Shown here: positions 57,095-64,000 of the stretch, one piece after another
Layout: every line of letters begins with the position of its first letter
How positions within the stretch are numbered: position 1 is the stretch's first letter
Assembly: GCF_003474435.1 (NCBI RefSeq)
Contig: NZ_QRNF01000001.1
Location: 62,001-126,000 of the forward strand
Length of the DNA: 64,000 nt
Direction: 5' to 3'
DNA from: Ruminococcus sp. AF46-10NS
Lineage (GTDB): Bacteria > Bacillota > Clostridia > Lachnospirales > Lachnospiraceae
The notes under the pieces: generated by a model
The model's database searches: none
Seen by the model: only the letters and a program-made list of their open reading frames with translations
Told to the model about the DNA's origin: nothing
Made by a program: the position numbers and the translations under genes

Positions 57095-58291
57095 ATGATC
57101 ACCTGTCAGGATATACTGGAGCTGCAGCTGGACGGAGTGGAGCTGATTGCCGGGGAAAAAGGTCTCACAAGACCTGTCACATGGACCTATATGGTGCAGA
57201 CCCGGCCTTTTGAGGAGCATATGAACCAGGGAAATTTTGCCCTGTGTGTGGTAGACTATGTCCGGTTTGACCTGGAAGAAGCAGGGAAAGTCATGGAAGA
57301 ACTATATGGGCTTGGGATCTCAGGCTTTGGGATTTCTATCACCGATGACAAAGAACCCGTCCCGAAGGAGATGATCGACAAAGCCAATGAACTGAAGCTT
57401 CCGTTGTTTTACATCCGGTGGGAGGGAGCTTCTTTTGTGGATATTGCCCAGAGTGTGGGGAAGATCATCCTGGAATATGAAATGCAGAACAGGCGGATGG
57501 GAGATTATCTTTATAATCTTCTGTTTGGCTATGATGTTAATGACCGCTATATCGAAAAAATCTCCCAGCAGTTCGGGATCAACTTTACAACACCCTGCAG
57601 AGTAGGGATCATTGTGGCTGACCGGAAATACGGCATCAATCTGGAGCAGGATGAGCATATCTACGAGTATTATGCCAATTATCTGAACCAGGAAGTCATG
57701 GCAATGGAAGGAAATCCCATGTTCCTCCGGTTTCTCAACAAATTTGTCCTTCTTTTTGAGGCAAAAAAAGACAAAAGCATTGAACATGAGCTGGAAAAGG
57801 TTCTTCAGAAGATTGATGCCAGTCCGCAGTTTCATGGAACTATCCGAAGTACCTGTATCCTGGGCGGCATCTACACCAATCCTGCAGATTTCGGCACCAG
57901 CTATCAGGAGGCAAAACGTCTGATCCCCAAAAAAGACATGCTTCCAAATCCCAAGCACAAGAAAGTCTTAAGCGCAACTGCCATGGGGATTTATCAGTAT
58001 CTGTTCAATAACGACAACCATGATGAGATCCTGAATTATTGCAATGAACGGCTGGGAAAGCTGGAGGAATACGATCATGCCAACGGAACGTTTCTTCTGG
58101 ATACCCTGCTTGCCTATTATATGAACGGGTTCAGTGTCGGAAAAACGGCGAGGGAGCTTTTTATCCACAGAAATTCCCTGCAGTACCGGCTGAATAAGAT
58201 CCAGGAGCTGATAGATTTTGAGCTGGATGACTATATGGAATATCTGGATATGATAAACTGTATCCTGATCAAGCAGCTGATGTTTTCCTGA
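57095..58291 (+). CDS. PucR-family transcriptional regulator
   Basis: A 398-residue regulator. The N-terminal PucR domain (MITCQDILELQLDGVELIAG; NFALCVVDYVRF) is followed by a GGDEF-like degenerate middle domain and a C-terminal PucR helix-turn-helix (SVGKTARELFIHRNSLQYRLNKIQEL). The family governs purine, amino-acid and GABA catabolism genes. The start at 57095 is nine bases after AAGGAG; an ATG at 57089 is only three bases from it, and the frame extends further without support. It sits between an OFA transporter gene and the amino-acid importer/aminotransferase operon, which it may activate. Confidence 0.9.
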   Translation: MITCQDILELQLDGVELIAGEKGLTRPVTWTYMVQTRPFEEHMNQGNFALCVVDYVRFDLEEAGKVMEELYGLGISGFGISITDDKEPVPKEMIDKANELKLPLFYIRWEGASFVDIAQSVGKIILEYEMQNRRMGDYLYNLLFGYDVNDRYIEKISQQFGINFTTPCRVGIIVADRKYGINLEQDEHIYEYYANYLNQEVMAMEGNPMFLRFLNKFVLLFEAKKDKSIEHELEKVLQKIDASPQFHGTIRSTCILGGIYTNPADFGTSYQEAKRLIPKKDMLPNPKHKKVLSATAMGIYQYLFNNDNHDEILNYCNERLGKLEEYDHANGTFLLDTLLAYYMNGFSVGKTARELFIHRNSLQYRLNKIQELIDFELDDYMEYLDMINCILIKQLMFS

Positions 58292-58354
58292 AGAACAGGT
58301 TCATATATTTACAGGACTGTGCAAAATGAACAGTTAATTTGTGCAAAATAAAAG

Positions 58355-58382
58355 TTGACGAAAAGCTTCTTCTGAGTATAAT
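58355..58382 (+). promoter_or_regulatory. Promoter of the amino-acid importer operon
   Basis: TTGACG (58355-58360) and TATAAT (58377-58382), spacer 16 bases. Confidence 0.7.
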
Positions 58383-58397
58383 GAAGTCTATCAAACA

Positions 58398-58447
58398 ACA
58401 AAGGCGTTGAAGGAAATGAAGAATTTCTTTCAGCGCCCTTTTTGTTT
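58398..58447 (+). promoter_or_regulatory. Terminator-like leader hairpin before the amino-acid importer operon
   Basis: GGCGTTGAAGGAAAT (58403-58417) pairs with ATTTCTTTCAGCGCC (58423-58437), with two G-T pairs, followed by a T-rich tract. It begins about 16 bases after the -10 and starts ACAAAGGCGT like the amtB leader hairpin. A terminator between a promoter and its gene suggests attenuation. Confidence 0.65.
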
Positions 58448-58519
58448 ACAGGCGAAAACGTTCAGGTTGACCAGCTAAATATGTTTTGTGCCAGCTATGT
58501 AGAAGAGGAGGAAACAAAT

Positions 58520-59392
58520 ATGAAAAAAAATCTTTTAGGCAAAATGGTGATCACAGGTATTATTTCCGCAGCAATGTTAGCATCTACAGCGGCTTCCACA
58601 TGGGCAGCAGACAAATCCGATAAGGATGTGTTAAGGGTTGGCATGGAATGTGCATATGCACCGTTCAACTGGACCCAGGATACAGATACAACCCCGGACG
58701 GAAGCAAGGCAGAACCTATTTACGGCAGTGATTATTACGCATATGGCTACGATGTGGCAGTAGCTCAGAAGCTTGCAGATCAGCTTGGAATGAAGCTGGA
58801 AATCCATAAGGTTGAGTGGTCCTCCATTGGAATCTCCATGGATGCCGGTGATTATGACTGTATCATCGCTGGCATGGGAAAAACGGCAGAAAGAGAAAAA
58901 TCATATGCATTTACAGAACCATATTATTACAGAGATAACTGTATCGTGGTAAAAGCAGGAGGCAAATATGACAATGTCAAAGGTCTTTCCGATCTTGCAG
59001 GAACAGGCTGCAAGGTTACCACACAGCTTGGAACCGGATGGGTACCGCTTCTGGATCAGATCGACGGTGCAGAGCAGTCCGGAAACTATGAGACAACCTC
59101 CGAGTGCTTTATGGCAATCTCCAACGGAGTTGCAGATGTCTGCGTTGTAGATGTTCCTACAGCAGAATCAGCAGCACTGACAAACAAGGATCTGAAGATC
59201 ATCAACCTGGATGAGAAGGATACCTTTAAAAATGATGATGAAATGGTCAACGTCTGCATCGCAACAAGAAAAGATGATACAGAGCTGAGAGATAAGCTGC
59301 AGGGTGCCATGGATGACATCGGCTGGAACGATAAAGAGAAAATGGATGAGCTGATGGATACTGTTCTGACACAGCAGCCGGCAGCGAACTAG
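58520..59392 (+). CDS. Amino-acid ABC transporter substrate-binding protein
   Basis: A 290-residue family 3 solute-binding protein. Its signal (MKKNLLGKMVITGIISAAML, then STWAADK) fits signal peptidase I and has no lipobox cysteine. The domain begins VLRVGMECAYAPFNW. The conserved ligand-binding Arg is in GKTAEREKSYAFTEPYY and the Asp that usually holds the amino group is in VADVCVVDVPTAES, so an amino acid with a free carboxylate is expected. The start at 58520 has GAGGAGG seven bases upstream; the frame is open earlier but enters the leader. It is the first gene of a six-gene operon. Confidence 0.92.
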   Translation: MKKNLLGKMVITGIISAAMLASTAASTWAADKSDKDVLRVGMECAYAPFNWTQDTDTTPDGSKAEPIYGSDYYAYGYDVAVAQKLADQLGMKLEIHKVEWSSIGISMDAGDYDCIIAGMGKTAEREKSYAFTEPYYYRDNCIVVKAGGKYDNVKGLSDLAGTGCKVTTQLGTGWVPLLDQIDGAEQSGNYETTSECFMAISNGVADVCVVDVPTAESAALTNKDLKIINLDEKDTFKNDDEMVNVCIATRKDDTELRDKLQGAMDDIGWNDKEKMDELMDTVLTQQPAAN

Positions 59393-59410
59393 TCCAAGTG
59401 AGGTGGAGAT

Positions 59411-60123
59411 ATGTTAGGCTTTTCAATTACAGATCCGTCCAATTCCCTGGAATGGATGATCTTTCTGGCAAAAAAATATTCCGGTATGTTTCTGGAAGGA
59501 ACCTGGCTGACTCTCTATATAGCTGTATCAGGAACCATTCTTGGTTTCCTGCTGGGCTATATCATCGGTATCATCCAGGATATCCGTATCAATGAAGGCG
59601 ACAGCATTCTGAAAAAAGGAATTTTTAAAATTTTAAAGGCAATCTGCAGGATCTATGTGGAGGTTTTCAGAGACACGCCTATGATCGTTCAGGCGATGGT
59701 CCTGTATTATGGTATCCGTCAGGCAAATGTGAATATTACACCATTGTTTGCAGGTGTTATGGTAACGGTACTGAACACCGGAGCCTACATGGCAGAAACT
59801 GTCAGAGCCGGCATCGGTTCCATTGATATGGGGCAGAGGGAAGGCGCCTGGGCCATGGGAATGTCACCTATGAAGACCATGATCTATGTAGTACTTCCGC
59901 AGGCCTCAAAAATATCATCCCTGAGATGGCAAATACATTTCTTACAAATCTGAAAATGACTTCCGTTCTGAATGTTATCGCAGTTCAGGAGCTGTTTATG
60001 GCAGCGAAAACTGTAGGCGGAAATTATTATAAATATTTTGAATCCTATCTTGTTATCGCAGTGATCTATTTTGTACTCTGTTTTGTATTCAACCGTCTGT
60101 TACATTCCTTGAAAAGAAGATGA
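59411..60123 (+). CDS. Amino-acid ABC transporter permease, frameshifted
   Basis: A HisM/GlnP-type permease. Motifs are FLEGTWLTLYIAVSGTILGF, VEVFRDTPMIVQAMVLYYGI and the EAA-like loop IGSIDMGQREGAWAMGMSP. The printed frame stops at 59953 after losing register at 59904-59905, where CCC has become CC. Restoring a C gives LPQALKNIIPEMANTFLTNLKMTS, the standard cytoplasmic coupling segment, and a 237-residue protein ending HSLKRR at 60123. About five membrane helices are seen. It lies between the binding-protein and ATPase genes; a single permease gene implies a homodimer. Confidence 0.9.
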
Positions 60124-60186
60124 AGAAAACAGAGAACTACGCATTGGCAGTGGAATATATGGAAAATCCGTAAGGAGGGAAAAATA

Positions 60187-60927
60187 ATGGGTGATGCAAT
60201 CATATCCGTTGAGGAATTAAGTAAAGCATTCGGGCAGCATGAGGTACTGCGAAAAATTGATTTCAATGTGGAGCCGGGCGAGATCATCTGTATCGTTGGT
60301 TCCTCTGGTTCCGGAAAATCCACTCTGCTTCGTTGCATCAATAAGCTGGAAACCCAGACCAGCGGAAAGATCCGCTATCATGGAAAAGAGATCGGAGCAG
60401 TGCAGAAGGAGATCAATGATTATAGGTCAAAGGTCGGCATGGTATTTCAGTCCTTTAATCTCTTTAACAACATGACTGTTCTTCAGAACTGTATGCTCTG
60501 TACAAGAAAAGTCCTTCATCTTTCAAAGGAAGAAGCCTTTGACAGGGCGATCACACATCTGAAGCAGGTAGGAATGGCACCGTTTATCAATGCAAATCCA
60601 ACACAGCTTTCCGGTGGACAGAAGCAGAGGGTTGCCATTGCAAGATCGCTTTGCATGAATCCTGAGGTCCTGCTTTTTGATGAACCTACATCAGCACTGG
60701 ACCCGGAGATGGTAGGAGAGGTTTTAAATGTTATGAAGGAGCTGGCGACCACAGGCCTTACTATGATCATTGTGACTCATGAGATGGCATTTGCCAGAGA
60801 TGTTTCCACCAGGACGATTTTTATGGATCAGGGTTACATTGTGGAGGATGCGCCTCCGGCGGAGCTGTTTAAAAATCCTAAAAATGCCCGTACCAGAGAA
60901 TTTTTGAGCCGTTATCTGGCAGGATAG
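60187..60927 (+). CDS. Amino-acid ABC transporter ATP-binding protein
   Basis: A 246-residue ATPase of the polar amino-acid uptake family (GlnQ/HisP). Walker A is GSSGSGKST, the Q loop is [14 protein letters not shown], the signature is [13 protein letters not shown], Walker B is [14 protein letters not shown] and the switch His is in [29 protein letters not shown] precedes the ATG. It completes the importer whose binding protein and permease are encoded just upstream. Confidence 0.96.
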   Translation: MGDAIISVEELSKAFGQHEVLRKIDFNVEPGEIICIVGSSGSGKSTLLRCINKLETQTSGKIRYHGKEIGAVQKEINDYRSKVGMVFQSFNLFNNMTVLQNCMLCTRKVLHLSKEEAFDRAITHLKQVGMAPFINANPTQLSGGQKQRVAIARSLCMNPEVLLFDEPTSALDPEMVGEVLNVMKELATTGLTMIIVTHEMAFARDVSTRTIFMDQGYIVEDAPPAELFKNPKNARTREFLSRYLAG

Positions 60928-60940
60928 GAAGGAGTATAAA

Positions 60941-61620
60941 ATGGAAAATTTTATTGTAACATTTGCCAGAGGTTTTGGAACCGGCGGAAAGGAAATCGCC
61001 TCCATGCTGGCAAAAGACCTTGGGATCCACTGTTATGAAAACCGTATCCTGACACTGGCAAGCCAGATGAGCGGACTGGATGAAAAGCTCTTCCTAGATA
61101 TCAATGAGCGTATCCGCAATAACGGAGGATTTACAGGATTCCTTAAAGGGCTGCCCAGATCCAGACAGTACATTGCAAGAAATGAAAAATTTGTTTCTGA
61201 TGATCGTTTGTTTGAGTATCAGTCACAGATCATCAGAAACTGGCAGATCAGGAATCCTGTGTGATCGTTGGAAAATGCGCGGATTATGTCTTAAAGGGCA
61301 GAAAAAATGTGGTAAGTATCTATATCGAAGCGCCGCGTGCCTTTTGTCTGGAGCGGACCATGCAGAGGATGAAGGTATCCGCAGATGTGGCAGCAGCCAC
61401 CATTGAGAATACAGATAAGTACAGAGCGGACTATTATAAATATTATACAAAAGGAAATTACTGGACTAATCCCGTCAATTACGATATGACGTTGAACAGT
61501 GAAAAAGTCGGAATTGCAGGATGCGTAAAGATGATTGAAGAATATCTGGTGATGAAGGGTCTGATCACGCGGGAACAGATCTTATCAGAACAGATCACAA
61601 AAGGGGAGGAAAAGAAATGA
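60941..61620 (+). CDS. Cytidylate kinase-like family protein, frameshifted
   Basis: A nucleotide-kinase-fold protein. It starts MENFIVTFARGFGTGGKEIA, the family's variant phosphate-binding loop, continues LAKDLGIHCYENRIL, and in the second half has IVGKCADYVLK and VSIYIEAPRAFCLERTM. The printed frame ends at 61264. One A is missing at 61237-61239; restoring it gives IIRKLADQESCVIVGKCADYV and a 226-residue protein. Family members are common in gut Clostridia, often near transport genes, and have no proven substrate. It is encoded between an amino-acid importer and an aminotransferase, overlapping the latter by 4 bases, so a role tied to that pathway is possible. Confidence 0.82.
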
Positions 61621-62832
61621 AGCTGGAAGAAACAGGACTGACATTTGAGGATATCAAGGAAAAAGTAAACAAATACATGATCGAGACCTATGAGAGAATG
61701 GATTTTCTGGCAGAAAGTGCAAAAGACCAGTATATCTACAATGAGAAGGGCGAAAAATATCTGGATTTTTATGCAGGTATCGCAGTAAACTCCGCAGGAG
61801 CTGCAATGAGAAGGTAGTAAAAGCGGTTGTAGACCAGGCACAGACACTGATGCATACCTTCAACTATCCGTATACCATTCCTCAGGCTCTTCTTGCTGAA
61901 AAGGTCTGCACAACCATCGGAATGGATAAGATCTTTTTCCAGAACTCCGGTACAGAGGCAAATGAGGCTATGATCAAAATGGCAAGAAAACACGGAATCG
62001 AAAAATATGGTCCGAACCGTTATCATATCGTAACTGCAAAAATGGGATTCCATGGAAGAACCTTTGGTGCCATGTCTGCTACCGGACAGCCGGGAAACGG
62101 ATGCCAGGTTGGCTTCGGTCCTATGACCTACGGATTTTCCTATGCACCGTACAATGATCTTGAGGCTTTCAAGGATGCCTGCACGGAAAATACCATTGCC
62201 ATTATGATAGAGCCTGTACAGGGCGAGGGTGGTGTCCATCCGGCAACCATGGAATTTATGAAGGGACTTCGGGAATTTTGTGATGAGAACGATATGCTCC
62301 TTCTTATTGATGAGGTTCAGACAGGCTGGTGCAGAACCGGTAAGGTGATGAGCTATATGCATTACGGGATCAAACCGGATATTGTGTCCATGGCAAAGGC
62401 CCTTGGAGGAGGTATGCCGATCGGCGCGATCTGCGCTACAGAGGAAGTAGCAAAAGCATTCACACCTGGTTCCCACGGAACAACCTCGGCGGACATCCGG
62501 TTTCCTGTGCTGCGGCACTTGCAGAGGTTGGGGAACTTCTCGACAGAGATCTGGCTGGCAATGCGGCAAAGATGGGTACTTATTTTATGGAAAAACTTGC
62601 AAAGATCCCTCATGTAAAAGAGGTTCGTGGTCAGGGACTTCTGGTAGGCGTGGAATTTGATGATGCTATTTACGGTGTGGATGTAAAGCATGGCTGTCTG
62701 GACAGCCATCTTCTGATCACTGCAATCGGAGTACATACCATCCGTATGGTACCGCCGCTGATCATTACAGAGGAGGACTGTGATCAGGCGGCTGCCATCA
62801 TTGAAGAGACAGTAAAAGCACTTTCAGAATAA
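61617..62832 (+). CDS. Class III (omega-amino acid type) PLP aminotransferase, twice frameshifted
   Basis: A fold-type I aminotransferase of the acetylornithine/GABA/taurine/beta-alanine group. Motifs are KYLDFYAGIAVNSAG, FFQNSGTEANEAMIKMAR, MGFHGRTFGAMSATGQ, MIEPVQGEGGVHPA, LLIDEVQTGWCRTG and the PLP lysine in MAKALGGGMPIGA. Register is lost at 61798-61800 (GGAAGC read as GGAGC) and at 62486 (CTTCGG read as CTCGG). Repairing both gives GSCNEKVVKAVVDQ and GTTFGGHPVSCAAALAEVGELL, and a 405-residue protein. Transfer of the amino group to 2-oxoglutarate or pyruvate would leave an aldehyde or keto acid, and the next gene encodes an alcohol dehydrogenase that could reduce it. Confidence 0.9.
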
Positions 62833-62850
62833 GCGGAGGAGATGGACAGC

Positions 62851-63999
62851 ATGAAAAGATTTACATTTTCTGTACCGCAGAATATTCTTTTTGGTGAGGG
62901 TGTATTAAAGGAGCTTCCCGGGGTAGCCGGGAAGCTTGGAGGAAAACATGGTTTTATCATTTCCGGTCCCACACTGAACAGACTTGGCGTAGTGGGGCAG
63001 TGTGAAGAGATCCTTACACAGGCCGGCATTGCAGTCAGCACCTTCTGTGATACAGAAGGAAATCCATCCGTGGAGACTGTGGAACGTGCAGCAGAAGCGG
63101 TCCGGGCAAGTGGAGCGGACTTTATTGTTGCTCTTGGCGGCGGTTCCCCTATGGATGTGGCAAAAGCTGTCGGTGTTGTGGCAAAATATGGCGGCAGCAT
63201 CACGGAATATGAAGGGGCAGACAAGGTGCCGGGGGCGATCATCCCGCTGATCGCCATTCCTACAACAGCAGGAACCGGATCTGAGGTGACTGCCTTTTCC
63301 GTCATCACGGATCATAAGAGAAATTATAAGCTGACCGTATTTTCTTATGAGCTGATCCCGGCATACGCGCTGCTGGATCCGACACTTCTTACATCTGCTC
63401 CGGCATCTGTGGCAGCTGCCTGTGGGGTGGATGCGCTGATCCATGCAGAGGAAGCATACGTTTCTCTGGATGCCTCTCCTTTTTCAGAGGCCATGAGCGA
63501 AAAGGCAATGGAACTCATTGGGCGGAGCATCCGGACTTACGTGGCAGACCGCAGTAATAGGGAAGCAGCTTCCGACATGCTGGCAGGCTCTCTTTTTGCA
63601 GGGATGGCTTTTTCCTGGGCAAGGCTTGGAAACATCCATGCCATGAGCCATCCGGTCAGTGCCTTTTATAATGTGCCTCACGGCGTGGCAAACGGGATCC
63701 TGTTCCCTTACGTTGTGAAATATAATGAAGAAGCAGCCTTTGAAAAATACCGGAAGATCTACAACAATATTTCCACGGAAAAGAAAAGCGCAGAGGAATT
63801 TTCCAAAGGAATGCTGGAGCAGGCGGTACGGGAGCTGAATAAACAGCTGGGAATTCCCGCAAAATTATCGGACGTGGGAGTAACCAGAGAGCATTTTTCC
63901 CAGATGACAGAGGATGCCATGAAAAGCGGAAACATTGCAGTAAATCCCCGGAAAACAGGCAGCGAGGATATTCTGGGGATTTATGAAGAAGCGTTATAA
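62851..63999 (+). CDS. Iron-containing alcohol dehydrogenase
   Basis: A 382-residue group III alcohol dehydrogenase. Motifs are RFTFSVPQNILFGEGVLKELP, the nucleotide site ALGGGSPMDVAKAVGVVAK, IPTTAGTGSEVTAFSVI, GVDALIHAEEAYVS and NIHAMSHPVSAFYNVPHGVANGI with the metal-binding histidines. The start at 62851 is nine bases after GGAGGAG; an ATG at 62842 touches that site. It ends at the window edge with an intact stop. Placed after the aminotransferase gene, it probably reduces the semialdehyde made by that enzyme to a hydroxy compound while regenerating NAD. The exact substrate is unknown. Confidence 0.9.
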   Translation: MKRFTFSVPQNILFGEGVLKELPGVAGKLGGKHGFIISGPTLNRLGVVGQCEEILTQAGIAVSTFCDTEGNPSVETVERAAEAVRASGADFIVALGGGSPMDVAKAVGVVAKYGGSITEYEGADKVPGAIIPLIAIPTTAGTGSEVTAFSVITDHKRNYKLTVFSYELIPAYALLDPTLLTSAPASVAAACGVDALIHAEEAYVSLDASPFSEAMSEKAMELIGRSIRTYVADRSNREAASDMLAGSLFAGMAFSWARLGNIHAMSHPVSAFYNVPHGVANGILFPYVVKYNEEAAFEKYRKIYNNISTEKKSAEEFSKGMLEQAVRELNKQLGIPAKLSDVGVTREHFSQMTEDAMKSGNIAVNPRKTGSEDILGIYEEAL

Positions 64000-64000
64000 A

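Noticed and set aside
58520..63999. Assignment of the right-hand operon to taurine metabolism
   Set aside because: The importer is not of the TauABC type, there is no sulfite- or isethionate-processing gene in view, and the binding protein retains carboxylate-binding features. The substrate is left open.

Overview
The window looks like a chromosome segment of a Gram-positive gut Clostridia, most likely Lachnospiraceae (Blautia/Ruminococcus-like). This is inferred from strong AGGAGG-type ribosome binding sites, a tryptophan T-box leader, YesN/YesM-type two-component pairs, RbsABC-type sugar importers, a RelQ-like small alarmone synthetase and a [4Fe-4S] two-subunit serine dehydratase. I saw no rRNA, tRNA, CRISPR array, phage or insertion sequence.

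Layout. 1-6042: a sugar or polyol catabolic operon (class II aldolase end, LacI regulator, FGGY kinase, zinc polyol dehydrogenase, PfkB sugar-phosphate kinase, aldo/keto reductase). 6344-15718: a YesN/YesM pair with a membrane-anchored sugar-binding protein, followed by a complete sugar ABC importer. 15988-18828: a rhamnulokinase-type kinase and a fucose/arabinose-isomerase-fold protein. 18896-27675: a second response regulator/kinase pair plus a DUF3783 protein, divergent from a second four-gene sugar importer. 27889-29563: an AraC regulator convergent with relQ. 29660-36738: trpEGDCFBA behind a T-box. 36949-39595: aldehyde and iron alcohol dehydrogenases, divergent from an AraC regulator followed by glycogen phosphorylase. 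43469-47142: nudC, a TraX-like membrane protein, and amtB-glnK. 47756-51647: a serine uptake and deamination operon with a divergent LysR. 51843-58291: a DUF2284 protein, a decayed diguanylate cyclase, a hybrid kinase, an OFA-type MFS transporter and a PucR regulator. 58355-63999: an amino-acid ABC importer with a class III aminotransferase and an iron alcohol dehydrogenase.

How the genes work together. The first 28 kb is a carbohydrate region in which each importer sits next to its own two-component system and to sugar kinases or isomerases. The first operon can be read as an oxidoreductive route (aldose to alditol to ketose to ketose phosphate to bisphosphate to trioses). The right end suggests import of an amino acid, transamination, and reduction of the resulting aldehyde. 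Both amtB-glnK and this right-hand operon carry a terminator-like hairpin directly after a strong promoter, suggesting shared nitrogen-linked attenuation.

A caution for every reader: at least ten genes, including trpF and trpB, are split by single-base deletions, mostly in short homopolymers. When repaired, each gives a full-length family member, so most are probably sequence errors. The diguanylate cyclase remnant is the exception: it has also lost the GGDEF core.
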